Shown: in pieces, positions 22,239-34,225 of the stretch
Layout: each line of letters opens with the position of its first letter
Position numbering within the stretch: the stretch's first letter is position 1
NCBI GenBank assembly: GCA_001606155.1
Contig: LODT01000051.1
Span: forward strand, 620,001 to 684,000
From: Tieghemostelium lacteum
Taxonomy: Eukaryota > Evosea > Eumycetozoa > Dictyosteliales > Raperosteliaceae
Length of the DNA stretch: 64,000 nt
Reading direction: 5' to 3'
Translations under genes and position numbers: made by a program
The notes under the pieces: model-generated
Database searches by the model: none
The model's input: the letters and a program-made list of their open reading frames with translations, nothing else
What the model was told of the DNA's origin: nothing

Positions 22239-22471
22239 CACTACTAATAACTATACATATATGATTGAAGAAAAAAAGTTAAAAATAAATAAATTAAAAA
22301 AAAATTAAAAAAAAAAAAAAACAAATAATAATTTTTGAAAAAATTTAGATTTATATATTTTAAAATTCCTATCAATCACTTTTAGATTATGTAATTACAA
22401 ATTAAAATCATGATTTTTATATCTCTAAATTTATTTTAATTTTTTTTTTTTTTAATTTTTTGTAATTAATC

Positions 22472-23157
22472 ATGAGCAATAACTCGGCCGACAACAATAA
22501 ACCTGCAAATAATGCATTGGAGGGTGGATGTCCAATTGCACACGACATTAATCCAACAAATAACATGTACAAACCAAACCAAAACCCACACCCAGATCAA
22601 ACTAAACCATTATCAAAAGATAGAATCACATCGAGTATTCCCAGAACTGATAATGATAAATGGCAATACCCTTCACCACAAATGTTTTTTAATGCAATGA
22701 AAAGAAAGCAATACTCACCAAATGAAGATGATATGGAAGTTGTTATATCCATTCATAATACTGTAAATGAAAAATGCTGGGAACACGTTTTAGATTGGGA
22801 ATCACTACATAAAGAGTATGTAGATAATGACCATATTCATTCACTATTCAACAGACTGATTTATTAATATTTATAAATAGAGAAAATGTAAAACCAAAGT
22901 TAATTAAATTCAAAGGAAGAGCACAGGATTTCAGTCCCAAAGCTAGATTTTTAAATACATTTTTAGGATATAAATTACCATTTGATAGACATGATTGGAT
23001 TGTTGATAGAAATGGTAAACAGGTTAGATATGTTATTGATTTTTATGAAGGTAAATTAGATAAGGATGCAAATAAACCTATTGGTATCTATTTGGATGTT
23101 AGACCTGCTATAGATGATCTATCAAGTCTAATGGATAGAATGAAGAAACTCTTTTAA
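22472..23157 (+). CDS. Holocytochrome c synthase (cytochrome c heme lyase)
   Basis: Exons are 22472-22815 and 22881-23157, joined across a 65-bp GTATGT intron (GA|A codon); 206 residues. It attaches heme covalently to apocytochrome c in the mitochondrial intermembrane space. Visible hallmarks are an N-terminal CP motif (GGCPIAH, a typical heme-regulatory type motif of this family), [18 protein letters not shown], the central helix with N-x-x-x-W ([13 protein letters not shown]), then [25 protein letters not shown] and YVIDFYEG near the C-terminus. The length is a little short against the usual 210-300. No classical presequence is expected for this family. It lies divergently from the kinase gene, 233 bp away. 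Together with the CPOX/FECH pair it is a third heme-related gene of the window, though 25 kb apart. Confidence 0.92.
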
Positions 23158-23289
23158 AATAGTAGCCCTTCCCACACACGTAAAAATGACGATATTTTTA
23201 GAAAGTAGGTGATATAGGAAAACTTATTATAATAAAATAATAATACAACATAATAGGATATATACATATATAATTTATTAGTTTGATAG

Positions 23290-25284
23290 TTAGTCAATAG
23301 TAGGCCATTCAACTTGATGTACTTGAAATTGCAGTTTTAACTTTTCAATATCACCAAATCTAAGATTTTTAATATCATCTATTCTAGTTTTGATGATTTT
23401 AAGGTGAATTTTGGTGAAATCTTGGTTCTTCCATGTCATTTCAGTTGTGTCTAGAGTGTGTATGAATATTCTATGGTCTTCCATTCTTAATATGCTAAGG
23501 TGTTGATTATAACCTGCCCAAATCGCTCTGGGGATGATTCTATATCCCATGTTATAAAGAAACAGGTAGGTTTTGTATGGAAGTGATGTGTTACGGATTA
23601 GAATATCTAATACATTGTCACCAGGATTAGCATTTTGTAAAAAGGAGTTAAGAATTGGACTTTGATTTTTTAAGACAAATTTAATAATATCATGTACATG
23701 TTCGCTGTTGGTCAATGCAATGCAGACTGTGTGGGAAGTCCAATCAAAGTATCTAGAGAGTTCGTGTTGATGTATAAAATGGAATTTTTCAAATTTTGAT
23801 TTTACAGCAGTGTATGGGAATGCAGGTGTATTGAAGTACCAAGGACTTGAGTAAAGTTCATATTTCTTCAACCATTTCATGAATTTGGCGAGTGAGGTTA
23901 TAGGGTGTTGGTCAGAGTACATTAGGTAATTGTAGATATGGGTGACCGTGAATGATATGCCATAGGATAGGAGTACTTTGATATAGGCAAGTTGTGAGTC
24001 AATGGTTACATCAGGGTTAGGTTCGAACCTAAATATACCAGTTTTATCATTGTGTAGTTTATGTTTATACCAGCTCATGAATATCTTTAGCATTTCAATA
24101 GAACATTGTTGGTTGATTGCCTTGAGGCCTACCATCATGGAAACATCATCCAAAGTGTATCGGATGCCAAGGTACCGAAGTTTGTTGTATTTTAAGTCAA
24201 ATTCAATTTGTGCAGTTTTCAATTCTCTTTCATTGAGATTTAATTTGGCAGCATGATAATAGAGGAAATTACTAACCCAATGAATAGCAGGTACTCTCTC
24301 ACCTTGTATAAACTTAATGACGGATGATGGGTATAGATAATACTTTATATATCTCCATAACCAATGTGCATTTGTGTCATCTTGTTCGTTAATAATCTCC
24401 AGTTCATTTAGAGTATAATCTAAATTTTCAGATTGTTCCAATAGAAACAGAGAGCTCTCTGAAGGATTATAGAATTTGTTCTTCAAAAATAACACCTTTT
24501 GAAGATAATCAACAGTATCTGATAATGGCATTCTTGTTATCTCTAAATGTCTATAATTTAGAAAATCTATTACATCATAGTTTTTAAAGAAGAACAAATC
24601 TCTTTGGTGCAGAAGTTTTATAGTTACATAAGGTAATCTAATGGATTTTTTAAAATGTTGTCCAAAAATTGAGACAGTTTCAGGTTTTTTATACTCGAGT
24701 GTATAGAGTATGAAATCAACCATCTCTTTACCTTTTGGTGATGCAACAGCACTTTGTATGAGGTAATCTGAGATATATCCATCTGAAGGTCTGTTAGAGT
24801 GTAGATAGTGAACAGCCTCTAAAGAACCGTTTTCAATAGCCCAATTCATAGTATCAGGCTCTGTTGTCATTGTAGGATAGTTCTTAGTTATCATTTCCAA
24901 AATGATAACATTATTCGAACCTGCTGCTAGATAGATTATATCACGATGTCTTTCATTGCTATCTGTTAAAACAAAAAGATAGGATTGTGTAACGTACATG
25001 TTTAAAATGCGATTACACACTTTAACGTGAAGTGGGTTAGTAGAGTCACTATATTTTACTAATATAGTGGAGAGTGAATTGAAATAAAATGTAAACCTAG
25101 GTTGTGTTTTTAAAAGTTTATCTTCAAAGAGTGACCATAGTTCTCTGGATATTATCCAATCTAACCCTGGAATATAATCATAAGTGTAACTATATTTGAA
25201 TTTATTGATTTCTCTGATTTTTTCACCAATATAAAATAATATAAACCTGTTTCTAAAGATATTGAAAAACAGTGACTCTTCCAT
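23290..25284 (-). CDS. Orphan ankyrin-like repeat protein (dictyostelid family)
   Basis: This is a 664-residue single-exon protein. Its N-terminal part, MEESLFFNIFRNRFILFYIG, and a following IxxIxKFKYSYTYD stretch look like the start of a large dictyostelid family of degenerate ankyrin-type proteins. Degenerate repeat units are visible: LAAGSNNVIILEMITKNYP (about 124-142) and MNWAIENGSLEAVHYLHS (about 150-167), and more diverged helical pairs follow. No membrane segment or enzymatic motif is evident. Function is unknown. Such families expand by tandem duplication, but no paralogue lies beside it here. Start at 25284 is the first ATG. Confidence 0.75.
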   Translation of the reverse strand: MEESLFFNIFRNRFILFYIGEKIREINKFKYSYTYDYIPGLDWIISRELWSLFEDKLLKTQPRFTFYFNSLSTILVKYSDSTNPLHVKVCNRILNMYVTQSYLFVLTDSNERHRDIIYLAAGSNNVIILEMITKNYPTMTTEPDTMNWAIENGSLEAVHYLHSNRPSDGYISDYLIQSAVASPKGKEMVDFILYTLEYKKPETVSIFGQHFKKSIRLPYVTIKLLHQRDLFFFKNYDVIDFLNYRHLEITRMPLSDTVDYLQKVLFLKNKFYNPSESSLFLLEQSENLDYTLNELEIINEQDDTNAHWLWRYIKYYLYPSSVIKFIQGERVPAIHWVSNFLYYHAAKLNLNERELKTAQIEFDLKYNKLRYLGIRYTLDDVSMMVGLKAINQQCSIEMLKIFMSWYKHKLHNDKTGIFRFEPNPDVTIDSQLAYIKVLLSYGISFTVTHIYNYLMYSDQHPITSLAKFMKWLKKYELYSSPWYFNTPAFPYTAVKSKFEKFHFIHQHELSRYFDWTSHTVCIALTNSEHVHDIIKFVLKNQSPILNSFLQNANPGDNVLDILIRNTSLPYKTYLFLYNMGYRIIPRAIWAGYNQHLSILRMEDHRIFIHTLDTTEMTWKNQDFTKIHLKIIKTRIDDIKNLRFGDIEKLKLQFQVHQVEWPTID

Positions 25285-25933
25285 ATTTATTTAATCAAAG
25301 AAAAAAAAATTTTGTAAAATTTATTAAAGAAGAGACTTAAATAAAGGATTCAAAGAATTTCTGTTTGAATTTTGTAAAATTTCATAAGATATTTTTAAAT
25401 TTTTTTGTGATTATTTTATTTTAAAAAATAACGTCCCATACAATTCAAGTTGTTTGATAATTCTATTTATAAATGTATTGTATACATATATATATTATAT
25501 AATATAAAAAAGTTAGATTACATTTTATTTTACAGTGTGGTGAACAATTGTATAGGTGTGTGGGGACAGTGTGGTTTCTTAGTATATCGTATTTTGTGGG
25601 TTACTATAATTACTAGTGTAAAATTATACTGAAAGACAAAAATGGGTGTGGTTGGATTATATATCTTTTAAATAGTTCCTCTCATTCAAGAAGAGATAAT
25701 CTTTATAATCTATTAATGGTTATCAGGTATTTTATAAACTAGTGCAAGATCATTATTATTGAACATAACTTTGTTATTACCAAAAAAAAAACACCAATAC
25801 ACTTATTATATTAGTTTTAATTGGATTTACTCTTGTTTTTGTTGTTGTTGTGCTGTACATAAACTATCTTTTGGTTTTTTTAATTATAATTCAAATATAT
25901 AATTAAATTCAAATATTTTTTATATTTCTCAAA
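25285..25933. promoter_or_regulatory. Divergent promoter region with G-rich boxes
   Basis: This 649-bp gap separates the ankyrin-like gene (minus) from the RasGAP gene (plus), so it should contain both promoters. Two G-rich elements stand out on the plus strand: GGTGTGTGGGGACAGTGTGG at about 25554-25573 and ATGGGTGTGGTTGG at about 25642-25655. They resemble the G-boxes bound by the Dictyostelium factor GBF, which often act in pairs. A direct repeat of TTTTGTAAAATTT occurs at about 25309-25321 and 25369-25381. Binding is not shown. Confidence 0.35.
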
Positions 25934-28900
25934 ATGTATAATAGAATTTCAAATACTAATAATTTAATTAATAAATTTAATACCATAAATGAACAAAAAC
26001 AACAATTAATACCAAAACAACAAAATCAACAAAACTATTACAATATTAATAATAATAAATATAACGACAATGATAATGACGACGATGATGATAATGATGA
26101 TTACGAATCTGATGAATATGATTATGATGAATATGATAATGTTGATGTTTATGATAACAGTATAATGGAACCACCAACAACAGTTGAAATTAATGCACCA
26201 AAAATTTCAAAAAAAGGTGATGAAATCACCCTGATCAGTGCTAATGCAGGTGAAGAAGGTTCTGTTCATACTTTCTCTGAAGAAGAAAAAGGTAATTTAT
26301 CTCCAGAATATATGATATCATAATTTCAAAATAATTAATAACTAAATTATATAATTAGTTGCCTATTCAAAGTTTATAAATGAAAGATTAGATGATCAAG
26401 AACAATTAAAACCAACCTACATTGAAATTGATCCTTCAACAAATCAACTTTTTAACAATTGTAAAGATGGTGTTTTATTAAAGTAAGTATTTCAGAGATT
26501 TAAACACACTGTGGAGTAATCGGATAATTCTAATAAAATATGTTCAATTCATTGAATTTAGTAAATTAATGGAATCTCTATTCCCAAAAGAAGTTGAATT
26601 AAAAGGATTAGTAATTAAAAAGAATATTAATCCATTTGAAGCTATTCAAAATCAAAATATTGTAATTAAGAATGCTTTAAAGGTTGGTTGTATTATTGTA
26701 AATATTGGTGCACAGGATCTTATTGATGCCAAAGAGTATTTGGTATTAGGTATCATTTGGCAGATTATAAAGAGTGGTTTACTCTCTAAAGTAAATCAGA
26801 ATGCTAATGATATGATGGAGGTACTTTTTGAAAAAGAGGAAGAGGATAACAGTGCCTCTACCACACCAACTACAACTGAAGAGAAGAAAGATGAACACTC
26901 TGCTGAAGAGATTCTCATGCGTTGGGTTAACTTCCATCTTGAGAAAGCAAACTGTCATAGAACTCTAAAGAACTTCTCTGAAGATGTACAAGACAGTATG
27001 GTCTATGCAAATCTCCTTCACCAACTACTTCCAAATGTTTTAGATGACATTGTGGAGAGAGCTACTAAAGAGGCTAATCTCTTTGCACGTGCTGAGATCA
27101 TTACTCAGGCATGTGAGAAAATGGGTGTAAAGTGTTTCTTATCTCCATCAGATATCGCTCTTGGTCATCCAAAGTTAAATTTGGCATTGGTTGCTTTGCT
27201 TTTCAATTCTGAAGCTTCTATTAAGGATATGAGAAGAGAAAGAGAAGAGAAAATTGAAAGAGAACGTGTGGAGAGAGAACGTGTTGAACGTGAACGTAAA
27301 GAAAAGGAAGTTGTAGAACGTGAACGTGTAGAGAGAGAACGTATCGAACGTGATCGTGCTGAACAACATCGTCTTGAACAAGAACGTTTACAAAGAGAAA
27401 AAGAAGAACAAGAGAAACTCGAGAGAGAGCGTATTGAATTAGAGAGAATTGAACGTGAACGTATTGAAAGAGATAAAGAAGCTGAACGTTTGGAAAGAGA
27501 GCGTATTGAACGTGAGATTATCGAAAGAGAACTCCGTGAAAAAGAACAAGCTGAGAAAGAACGTTTGGAAAGAGAGCGTATTGAACGTGAAATTCGTGAG
27601 AAGGAACAAGCTGAAAAAGACCGTCTAGAGAAAGAACGTTTAGACAATGAAAGATCAGAAGCTGACCGTCTTGAGAATCTCAAAGAGTACCGTATTGCAA
27701 CTAGAATTCAAAAGCGTATGGTAGACGATCCATCTCTCACTGATAACATGCAGAAACTCGTAGGTGAAATTACAGAGCTCAAGAGAAACATTGTTGGTGA
27801 ACTTCGTAACATTCGTTCACTGCAATTTGAATTGTCAAAATCCACCAAAAATATTGACAGAGTTTTGGAAAACAAAAAAGAGGGTAAAAAACTAAAAAAA
27901 CAAAAGAAAATCAAACCTGTTAAAGGAGTTCCAAATGGTCTTGATACTACCAAGATGAAGAATTACCAACAACTCTTTTACTTTATTCAAAATCAGCCTC
28001 AGGTTATGGGTAAACTTTTGTTCTTATTACAACAAGATCAAGTCAATAAGACATTCCATAATCTACTCTTGTCTCTCTTCCCATATGAAATTTCACCTAG
28101 AGAAGAAGATTTGTTCCTTAAGGCTATCTCAGTGGCTTTAGAGTACCAAATCAGACATACCAATAACATTACTGAACTGTTTAGTGAAAAGTCAGTTCCA
28201 ATGATTGTCCTACAAGACTATTTCCAAAAGAAAGGTTTGAAATATCTTCGTGAACAAATCACACCTATTATTCTAAAGGTTTTGGATAACAAGGATCTCA
28301 ATTTGAATATTGATCCATTCTGGATTGAAAAGCAGTTAAAGATAGACAAGGAGATTAAGGAAGGTAAGAAACAAGAAAAGTCAAAAGAAGACATGACATT
28401 TGATCAAGTTATGCAAAATAGTGAGGTTGCATCCCTATATGAATCTCGTACTCAACAATTAGTTGAAATTGGTTTGGATTTCTATGATCGTATTCTCAAG
28501 ACTATTGAAGAGTTACCTGTACAATTAAGATACCTTTGTAAGGTATTGGCTGAAAAGAGTCGTGTAGGATTCAAGCAACAATCACCAGTTACAGACCAAG
28601 ATACCTATGTAACTTATTACATGATTATTTATCGTTTGATTGGTTCTATTATATCATCACCAGATTCATTAAATGAACTTGTTCTCCAAGCACATCCATA
28701 TATTCCAAAACAGTCACGTTACAACCTCTCTATGATTTCACGTTTCCTTCAAGCTGTTTTCACTAATAAACCATGGTTACATCCATTCCCAACACCAAAG
28801 ATCCAAATTGCCATTAATGAACATGGAAAGAATGCACAATTGTATCTCAAGAAGGTATGTCAAGTTCCAGATCTAGATGAGTTGATTCACTATCGTGATT

Positions 28901-30030
28901 ACAATCAAATCATGAAAGAAAACAACATTACATTCTGTACTGTTATCAATTTAACTGAGATTATATGGTTACATGAAACTGTACTAGACCTCTACTATGA
29001 TCTCATTGATATCGGTTTGACTAAAGACTATGAAAACTCTTTGGAGAAACTTACTATAAACTCCAAAACAGTCTCTGAAAAGAGAAGATATCAAACTACC
29101 AAACGTACAACTAATGCCACTCACAATGGTCTAGATGTCAATGGCTCCATCAGTCAAATGTCAGATAGTGAAAACAATTGGTGGCTAAAGAATCTGTTAG
29201 ATCTCATTGATCAACCACTTCAGTTACCTGAACAAGGTGACAGAGGTATTCAATTGACTTTCCTCTACAATGGAGCTCAAGAGAAACAAATGGATCTCTT
29301 CAAAGAAGCCAAGATTTGGATGATTGAGATCCTCAATAAATCACAACCACCAAAGAAGGACCAAAACACTATTGAAATTCTTAAAGATGCTGAAGCTTTC
29401 TTTAAGAGTGGAAACTCAGGTGCTGAGAATATGACACTGATCAGCAAAGCCTCTCAATTAATCACAAGACTCAAAGAGTTCCCATCTGAAATGGTTTGTA
29501 GTAAACCTGAAATCTATGATCTCTTCTTGATTGAAGTTGAAAAAGAACTTGAAAGCATCTTGAGAAAGAACAAATTAATGAGATCTGAATTGACCAGATT
29601 GCATACCTTATTAAAGACAATACGTATTGATGGATCTCCTCTACCAAGTCTCTGTAAATTCCAAGCTGACCAATTACAAAAAGCCATAGAAAAGAAGAAA
29701 TACAAACAAAAACAATTTGAACTCAACATGAAGAGTCAAGACAAAACAACTCATAAATTCTCTTTGGCTGAACTTATAAAGAAGGGTATGATAGTTTCAT
29801 GTGATTTACATGAAGCCTCTCACAGTAAAGTCACCATTATCATTAAAATGGTTGGTCCAGGTCTATTTGATATCGATGCTAAACTTGCAATGGTTTCAAA
29901 GACTGTTCAACTTGAATTGGACTCTCTATTGGATTACAGTAAAAATCATATCACTGAATATCAACTTGAAGGTATTGTATTGGATGTAAACATGACTATT
30001 CACACTCTAATCAAATTATTTAATATTTAA
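25934..30030 (+). CDS. Fimbrin-type CH domains fused to coiled coil and RasGAP domain
   Basis: Exons are 25934-26291, 26359-26482 and 26562-30030; 1316 residues, all phases match. Residues 1-100 are N/Q/D-rich. Then comes FSEEEK with a fimbrin-like first calponin-homology domain (about 118-240: INERLDDQ, NCKDGVLLNKLMESLFP), and a second CH domain (about 275-375: ILMRWVNFHLEKANC, VYANLLHQLLP). A highly charged R/E coiled coil spans about 384-540. An IQGAP-like RasGAP domain covers about 625-940, with FYFIQNQPQVMGKLLFLLQQ, LREQITPIILKVLDNKDLNL and RYLCKVLAEKSRVGF, followed by the RasGAP C-terminal region to the end. It should bind actin and a Ras/Rho-family GTPase. As in IQGAPs, GAP activity is not certain: I do not see a clear arginine finger. 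It converges with the myosin I gene, 128 bp apart. Confidence 0.9.
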
Positions 30031-30158
30031 AAAAACTTTTCACACATCCTTTGAAATTAAAATAAATTATATTCCAACCTTGTCTCTTAAAATTTCTTAT
30101 TTAAAACATTTAATATATATAAATAAAAAGTAAATAGAATAACACAAGATAAATAATT

Positions 30159-33100
30159 TTATTTTTGAACTTCCAAGTAAACCGAAGGTACCATACCTTT
30201 AGTTCCAGAAGTATTTTGAGCCAACCACCAATCAGCATCTACTTTTTTAACTAGAGTTAAGACATCACCTTCTTTGAAGGTTAATTCATCTGGTTGATTG
30301 GCATCATAATCGTACAGTGCTAACATTTGAACAGTTGGTTGTGAAGGTGCTTGTGGTTTAGGTTTCATAGCAACTGGTTTTGGTGCACCTGGTGTTGGTT
30401 TAGCCATTGGTGTACCTCCTGGTTGGGGCATTGGTTTGCTTGGTCCACCATTTGGTTGAGATGGCATTGGAGTACCTCTTCCAACTGGTTGTTTAGCAAC
30501 TGGTGCTCCAGGTTGGGCCATTGGTTTGGCCATGGGTTTAGGACCACCTCCTGGTTGAGGCATGGGTTTAGCCATTGGTTTAGCACCGCCTACTGGTGCA
30601 CCAGCACCTGGTTGTGGTAAGGGTTTGGACATTGGAGCACCACCTGGTTGAGGCATTGGTTTAGCCATTGGTTTTTGAGGAGCACCTCCTGGTTGTGCCA
30701 TGGGTTTTGCCATGGGTTTAGGTCCACCGCCTGGTTGGGGCATGGGTTTACCCATAGGCTTAGCAGATGGTTTAGGTACTGTTCCTGAGAATTTTGGAAT
30801 TTGTTTTGGAACTCCACTACTAGTGTTCTTTACAGATGGGTTCTTTCTAACCTTGTTAATCGGAGTGCTTGCAGGGAGTCCTGTTGCAATGTGGGCTTGA
30901 TTCTTTTTGAAAAATACCTCCTTGTGCATTTCGTCCTTGACAAATGTGATGGTGTTGTTACTGGATTTCTTTTTGAAATATTGAATTTGTTGGTTAATGT
31001 TTACAGGTAGCTGAGTTCCTTTTTGTTGGTTCAAAAGGGCCATAATCTCAGTCTTAAAGTCACAAACGACTGCCAAATCGAATTCCTGGGCAGTGTGTAT
31101 GAAGATAAAGTTATCGGCGAGATTTGAGAATGAGAATGCGTTGACATCACTTACTGGAATCTTTCTGTCGAGGAGATAGGTTGCAAGATTCTTCTTTTGT
31201 TTCAGTTTGATAGTGTAGATGTGTTGTTTAGTTACAATCAAAAATCTTGGAGATAGTTTGTTGGCTGAGAGAATTGGGTGTACTACAACTTGACATTTGG
31301 CAGAGAAAATAACTTCTTCATTTCTACCCTCTGCCATGGCATCTAGGAAGTAACCTTGAGAACGTACATCCAAATAGTCACCAAAGAACTTACGAACGGA
31401 TAGCACAGAGAATCTGTTTCTCTCCTTACGATTCTGGATCAACTGCTCATTCTTTGCACGCATATCAAAGTATGGTGATGCTTGTTTCCATGCACGATAG
31501 TATCCTTGGATAGTCTGAGCACAACGTACCTTATACAATTTATAGTTTCTAAATGCGTTTTTGATACGGTTGGAACACTCCTCCTGGAATGATTTATAGT
31601 TTCTATAGGCATTTTTGATACGTGATGCCATGTCGTGCCAGTAACGCTCACGAGTCTCTTCCAAAGAGAACAACATCTCTGGATAACGAATAAATATTTT
31701 TGATTTACCAATTTGGAAGTGAGTAGCATCTACATTCTGAGAAGCGAGAATAGCTCTACAACCTGACAATGGATCACCTTTCCAGATCATGTTAGCAGCA
31801 TAGCAAGTCTTGTCAGAGAGGAGATAGTAACGTTCGAGGAACTTTTGGAAAAGTGTTCTGTAGGCGAAACCTGCTCTTCTGACTTTAATGTTATCCAATA
31901 GACCGAGATACTTAATCTGATGCATGACTCTAGGGCCCTCAAATACATTTGGTTTCTTGACATCATTTGGTTTTAGACAACGAATGTAATGTGGAGTGGA
32001 TTTCATGAGAGTAGAGACCAACTCAGCAGCTTGAGTCTTGATTTTGAAACCTGCAGTTGTTGGTAGTTTCTTTGAATCTTGATCAATTTCGTCAGGGAAC
32101 AGTGCAGTGAGGAATGAGTTTCCAGACATTTGAAGAATCTCTAAATGATCTTTGAGAAGGGTATCTTTGTTCTTTTCAATCATACCTGGACCCTCGTAGG
32201 TTACGTCACCAGCATAATGTTTGACACAAAATGCGTTACCTCTGGTATCAAAATGTGGATTAGCTTTGCAAACTGCGATTCTTTGGATGAGTGATTGATC
32301 AGCACCTTCAGATTGACTGTGTACAGCACGACATACATCATCAAGGATGGAGAAGATACCAGGTGGGTTCTTACCCTCAATGAGTTCACATACAATCTTA
32401 TTATCAAAATATTGAATTGGTTCCCATTTGATACCTTCTCTTACATACTCTTCTTGTTCCATCTTGAGTGTGAACTCAATGAAAATTTGTTGAAGTTTCT
32501 CGTTAATGTAGTTGATAACCATCTGATCGAACCCATTCTTGTCGAATACTTCGAAACCGTAGATATCCAAGACACCAATCAAAAGACCTTTATTTGGATT
32601 CTCCATAGCCTTGTTGATTCTCAATACCAACCAATTGAAAAGTCTGTCATAGATAGCCTTAGCCAAAGCGTCTCTACCTGATTGAGCTTGAGTTTTGTTC
32701 AATGGTACATTGTATTGAGTACCTCTTTGATTACCATGTCTGGTCTCCATCTGTCTGAACTCCAATGCAGTCTTTAGGAAATTATTTGGAACTTCAATAA
32801 GTTGACTGACAAAATCCAATACAGACTGATCAGAAACCTGTGATTTATCACCTGGTAACTCTTTAAACTCAATATTACCAATCCATAAAATGGCAGCCAA
32901 CAATTTAAATATATTGTGTTGTTCTTGTGCTGTAATACCAATGACATTCATAGCATTTCTAGTCAATTGGAATTCTTCAACATCATCAACTCCATCAATA
33001 TCCAATGTATTACCTTTAGCCAAATATGCAAAATTCTCTGGACCATAGATACCAAATTCATCTTGTTCCTTTTTAGTTGCACCTTTACAAAATTGATAAA

Positions 33101-33894
33101 AAATATGAAAATTTCTTTCACCATTCAATTGCCATGTAACTCTATTTTCATTTTAGAATATATAAATAAATAATTAGAATATATATGGTATATATTTTGG
33201 TATAATAATTATATTTCTTACCTTGATTTTTCTAATAAATAATTTGTAATTTTTCCACCTTCTGGTTCATTGGTTTTATTAAATTGAATTTCAAAATATT
33301 TACCAAATCTACTGGAATTATTATTTCTCAATGTTTTAGCATTACCAAATGCTTCCAAAAGTGGATTGGTTTCTAAAATGATTGATTTAATATGTTCAAC
33401 TTTTTTATTACTTGTTGATCCTTTTTCACCAGATACCTGTGCAATATATCTCATAATTAACTAATTTAAATAAATTAAAATGTTAATACTTTGTGACATG
33501 AAAATAGGGAGGGTTGTATTGGTGTTTAGGTAAATACCTTTGCAGTTTCAGTTTTACCAGCACCAGATTCACCAGAAATGATTACACATTGATTTTCTTT
33601 TTCATTAATCATTGATCTATAAGTTTGTTCAGCAACTGAAAAGACATGTGGTGGTAATTCAATACGTGATTTACCAACATAATCCTCTAAAATCTCGTCT
33701 GTGTAGATTGGAATTTGTTTAAATGGATTAACTGCAATTAATACATCACCAATACTAGTATAGATAATATCCTTTTCAAATCTTTTTTTGAGATTATCAA
33801 GAATTTGGTCATTGGTGACTTTTGACAATAGAGTCATATCATCAAGACCTTCATTTTTCATTGCGTTATTCCATTCTGGTTTTTTATTTGCCAT
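30159..33894 (-). CDS. Long-tailed class I myosin heavy chain (MyoB/C/D type)
   Basis: Exons are 33894-33538, 33460-33222 and 33141-30159; 1192 residues. The motor has the P-loop GESGAGKT (108-115), switch-I-like NNSSRFGK and LDIYGFEVF. The TEDS position, 16 residues before DALAK, is threonine (T340), so activation by PAK-type kinases is expected. Two or three IQ-like helices follow ([33 protein letters not shown]). Then come a basic TH1 membrane-binding region, a G/P/A/Q-type TH2 of KPMPQPGG repeats and a C-terminal SH3 domain ([15 protein letters not shown], about 1138-1192). These myosins link the plasma membrane to cortical actin in pseudopods and endocytosis, and the SH3 domain recruits CARMIL/Arp2/3 partners. 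I cannot say which of MyoB, C or D it corresponds to. Confidence 0.95.
30385..30775 (-). repeat. Tandem repeat coding the myosin I TH2 tail
   Basis: About ten imperfect units coding KPM(P/A)QPGG with variable spacers ([23 protein letters not shown]). On the plus strand the units show as repeated GGTTTAGCCATTGGTTT and CCACCTGGTTG motifs. Units near 30540-30600 and 30710-30760 are nearly identical, suggesting recent duplication or gene conversion inside the tail. Confidence 0.85.
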
Positions 33895-34225
33895 TTTTTT
33901 ACAATGTTATATATAATATACAAAATATATATACAACTTGAGTAAAAATACAACAAACTTGTTTATGATCAAAATTGAAAAAAAAAAAAAATCCCAATAA
34001 ACTCATTTTTGATCATTTTGCTCAAATTCAAAAACCCAAAAATTTTATTTGAATTTTGCCAATCCAAAAAATATCTTTTTTTATGAATAAATAAAATTAT
34101 TATTTGAATTTATTACTTGTGTATATATTTGAATTTGAGATAAATACATATTTTGAGAGGGGTAGAGAGTGTGAGAGGGAATTGCGTTGTAATCTATTAT
34201 TGGTTTTAAGGTTTTTTTTGATCAA
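33895..34225. other. Intergenic, myosin I promoter side
   Basis: 331 bp upstream of the myosin I start and downstream of the ankyrin gene stop. It contains A- and T-runs and a short purine-rich GAGAGGGGTAGAGAGTGTGAG at about 34153-34173. I see no gene or clear regulatory motif beyond that. Confidence 0.4.

Noticed and set aside
27165-27683. 172-residue minus-strand frame rich in serine and arginine, SR-protein-like
   Set aside because: It is the antisense shadow of the R/E-rich coiled coil of the RasGAP gene.
30351-30620. Tryptophan-rich 89-residue plus-strand frame
   Set aside because: Antisense of the proline/glycine-rich TH2 repeats of myosin I.
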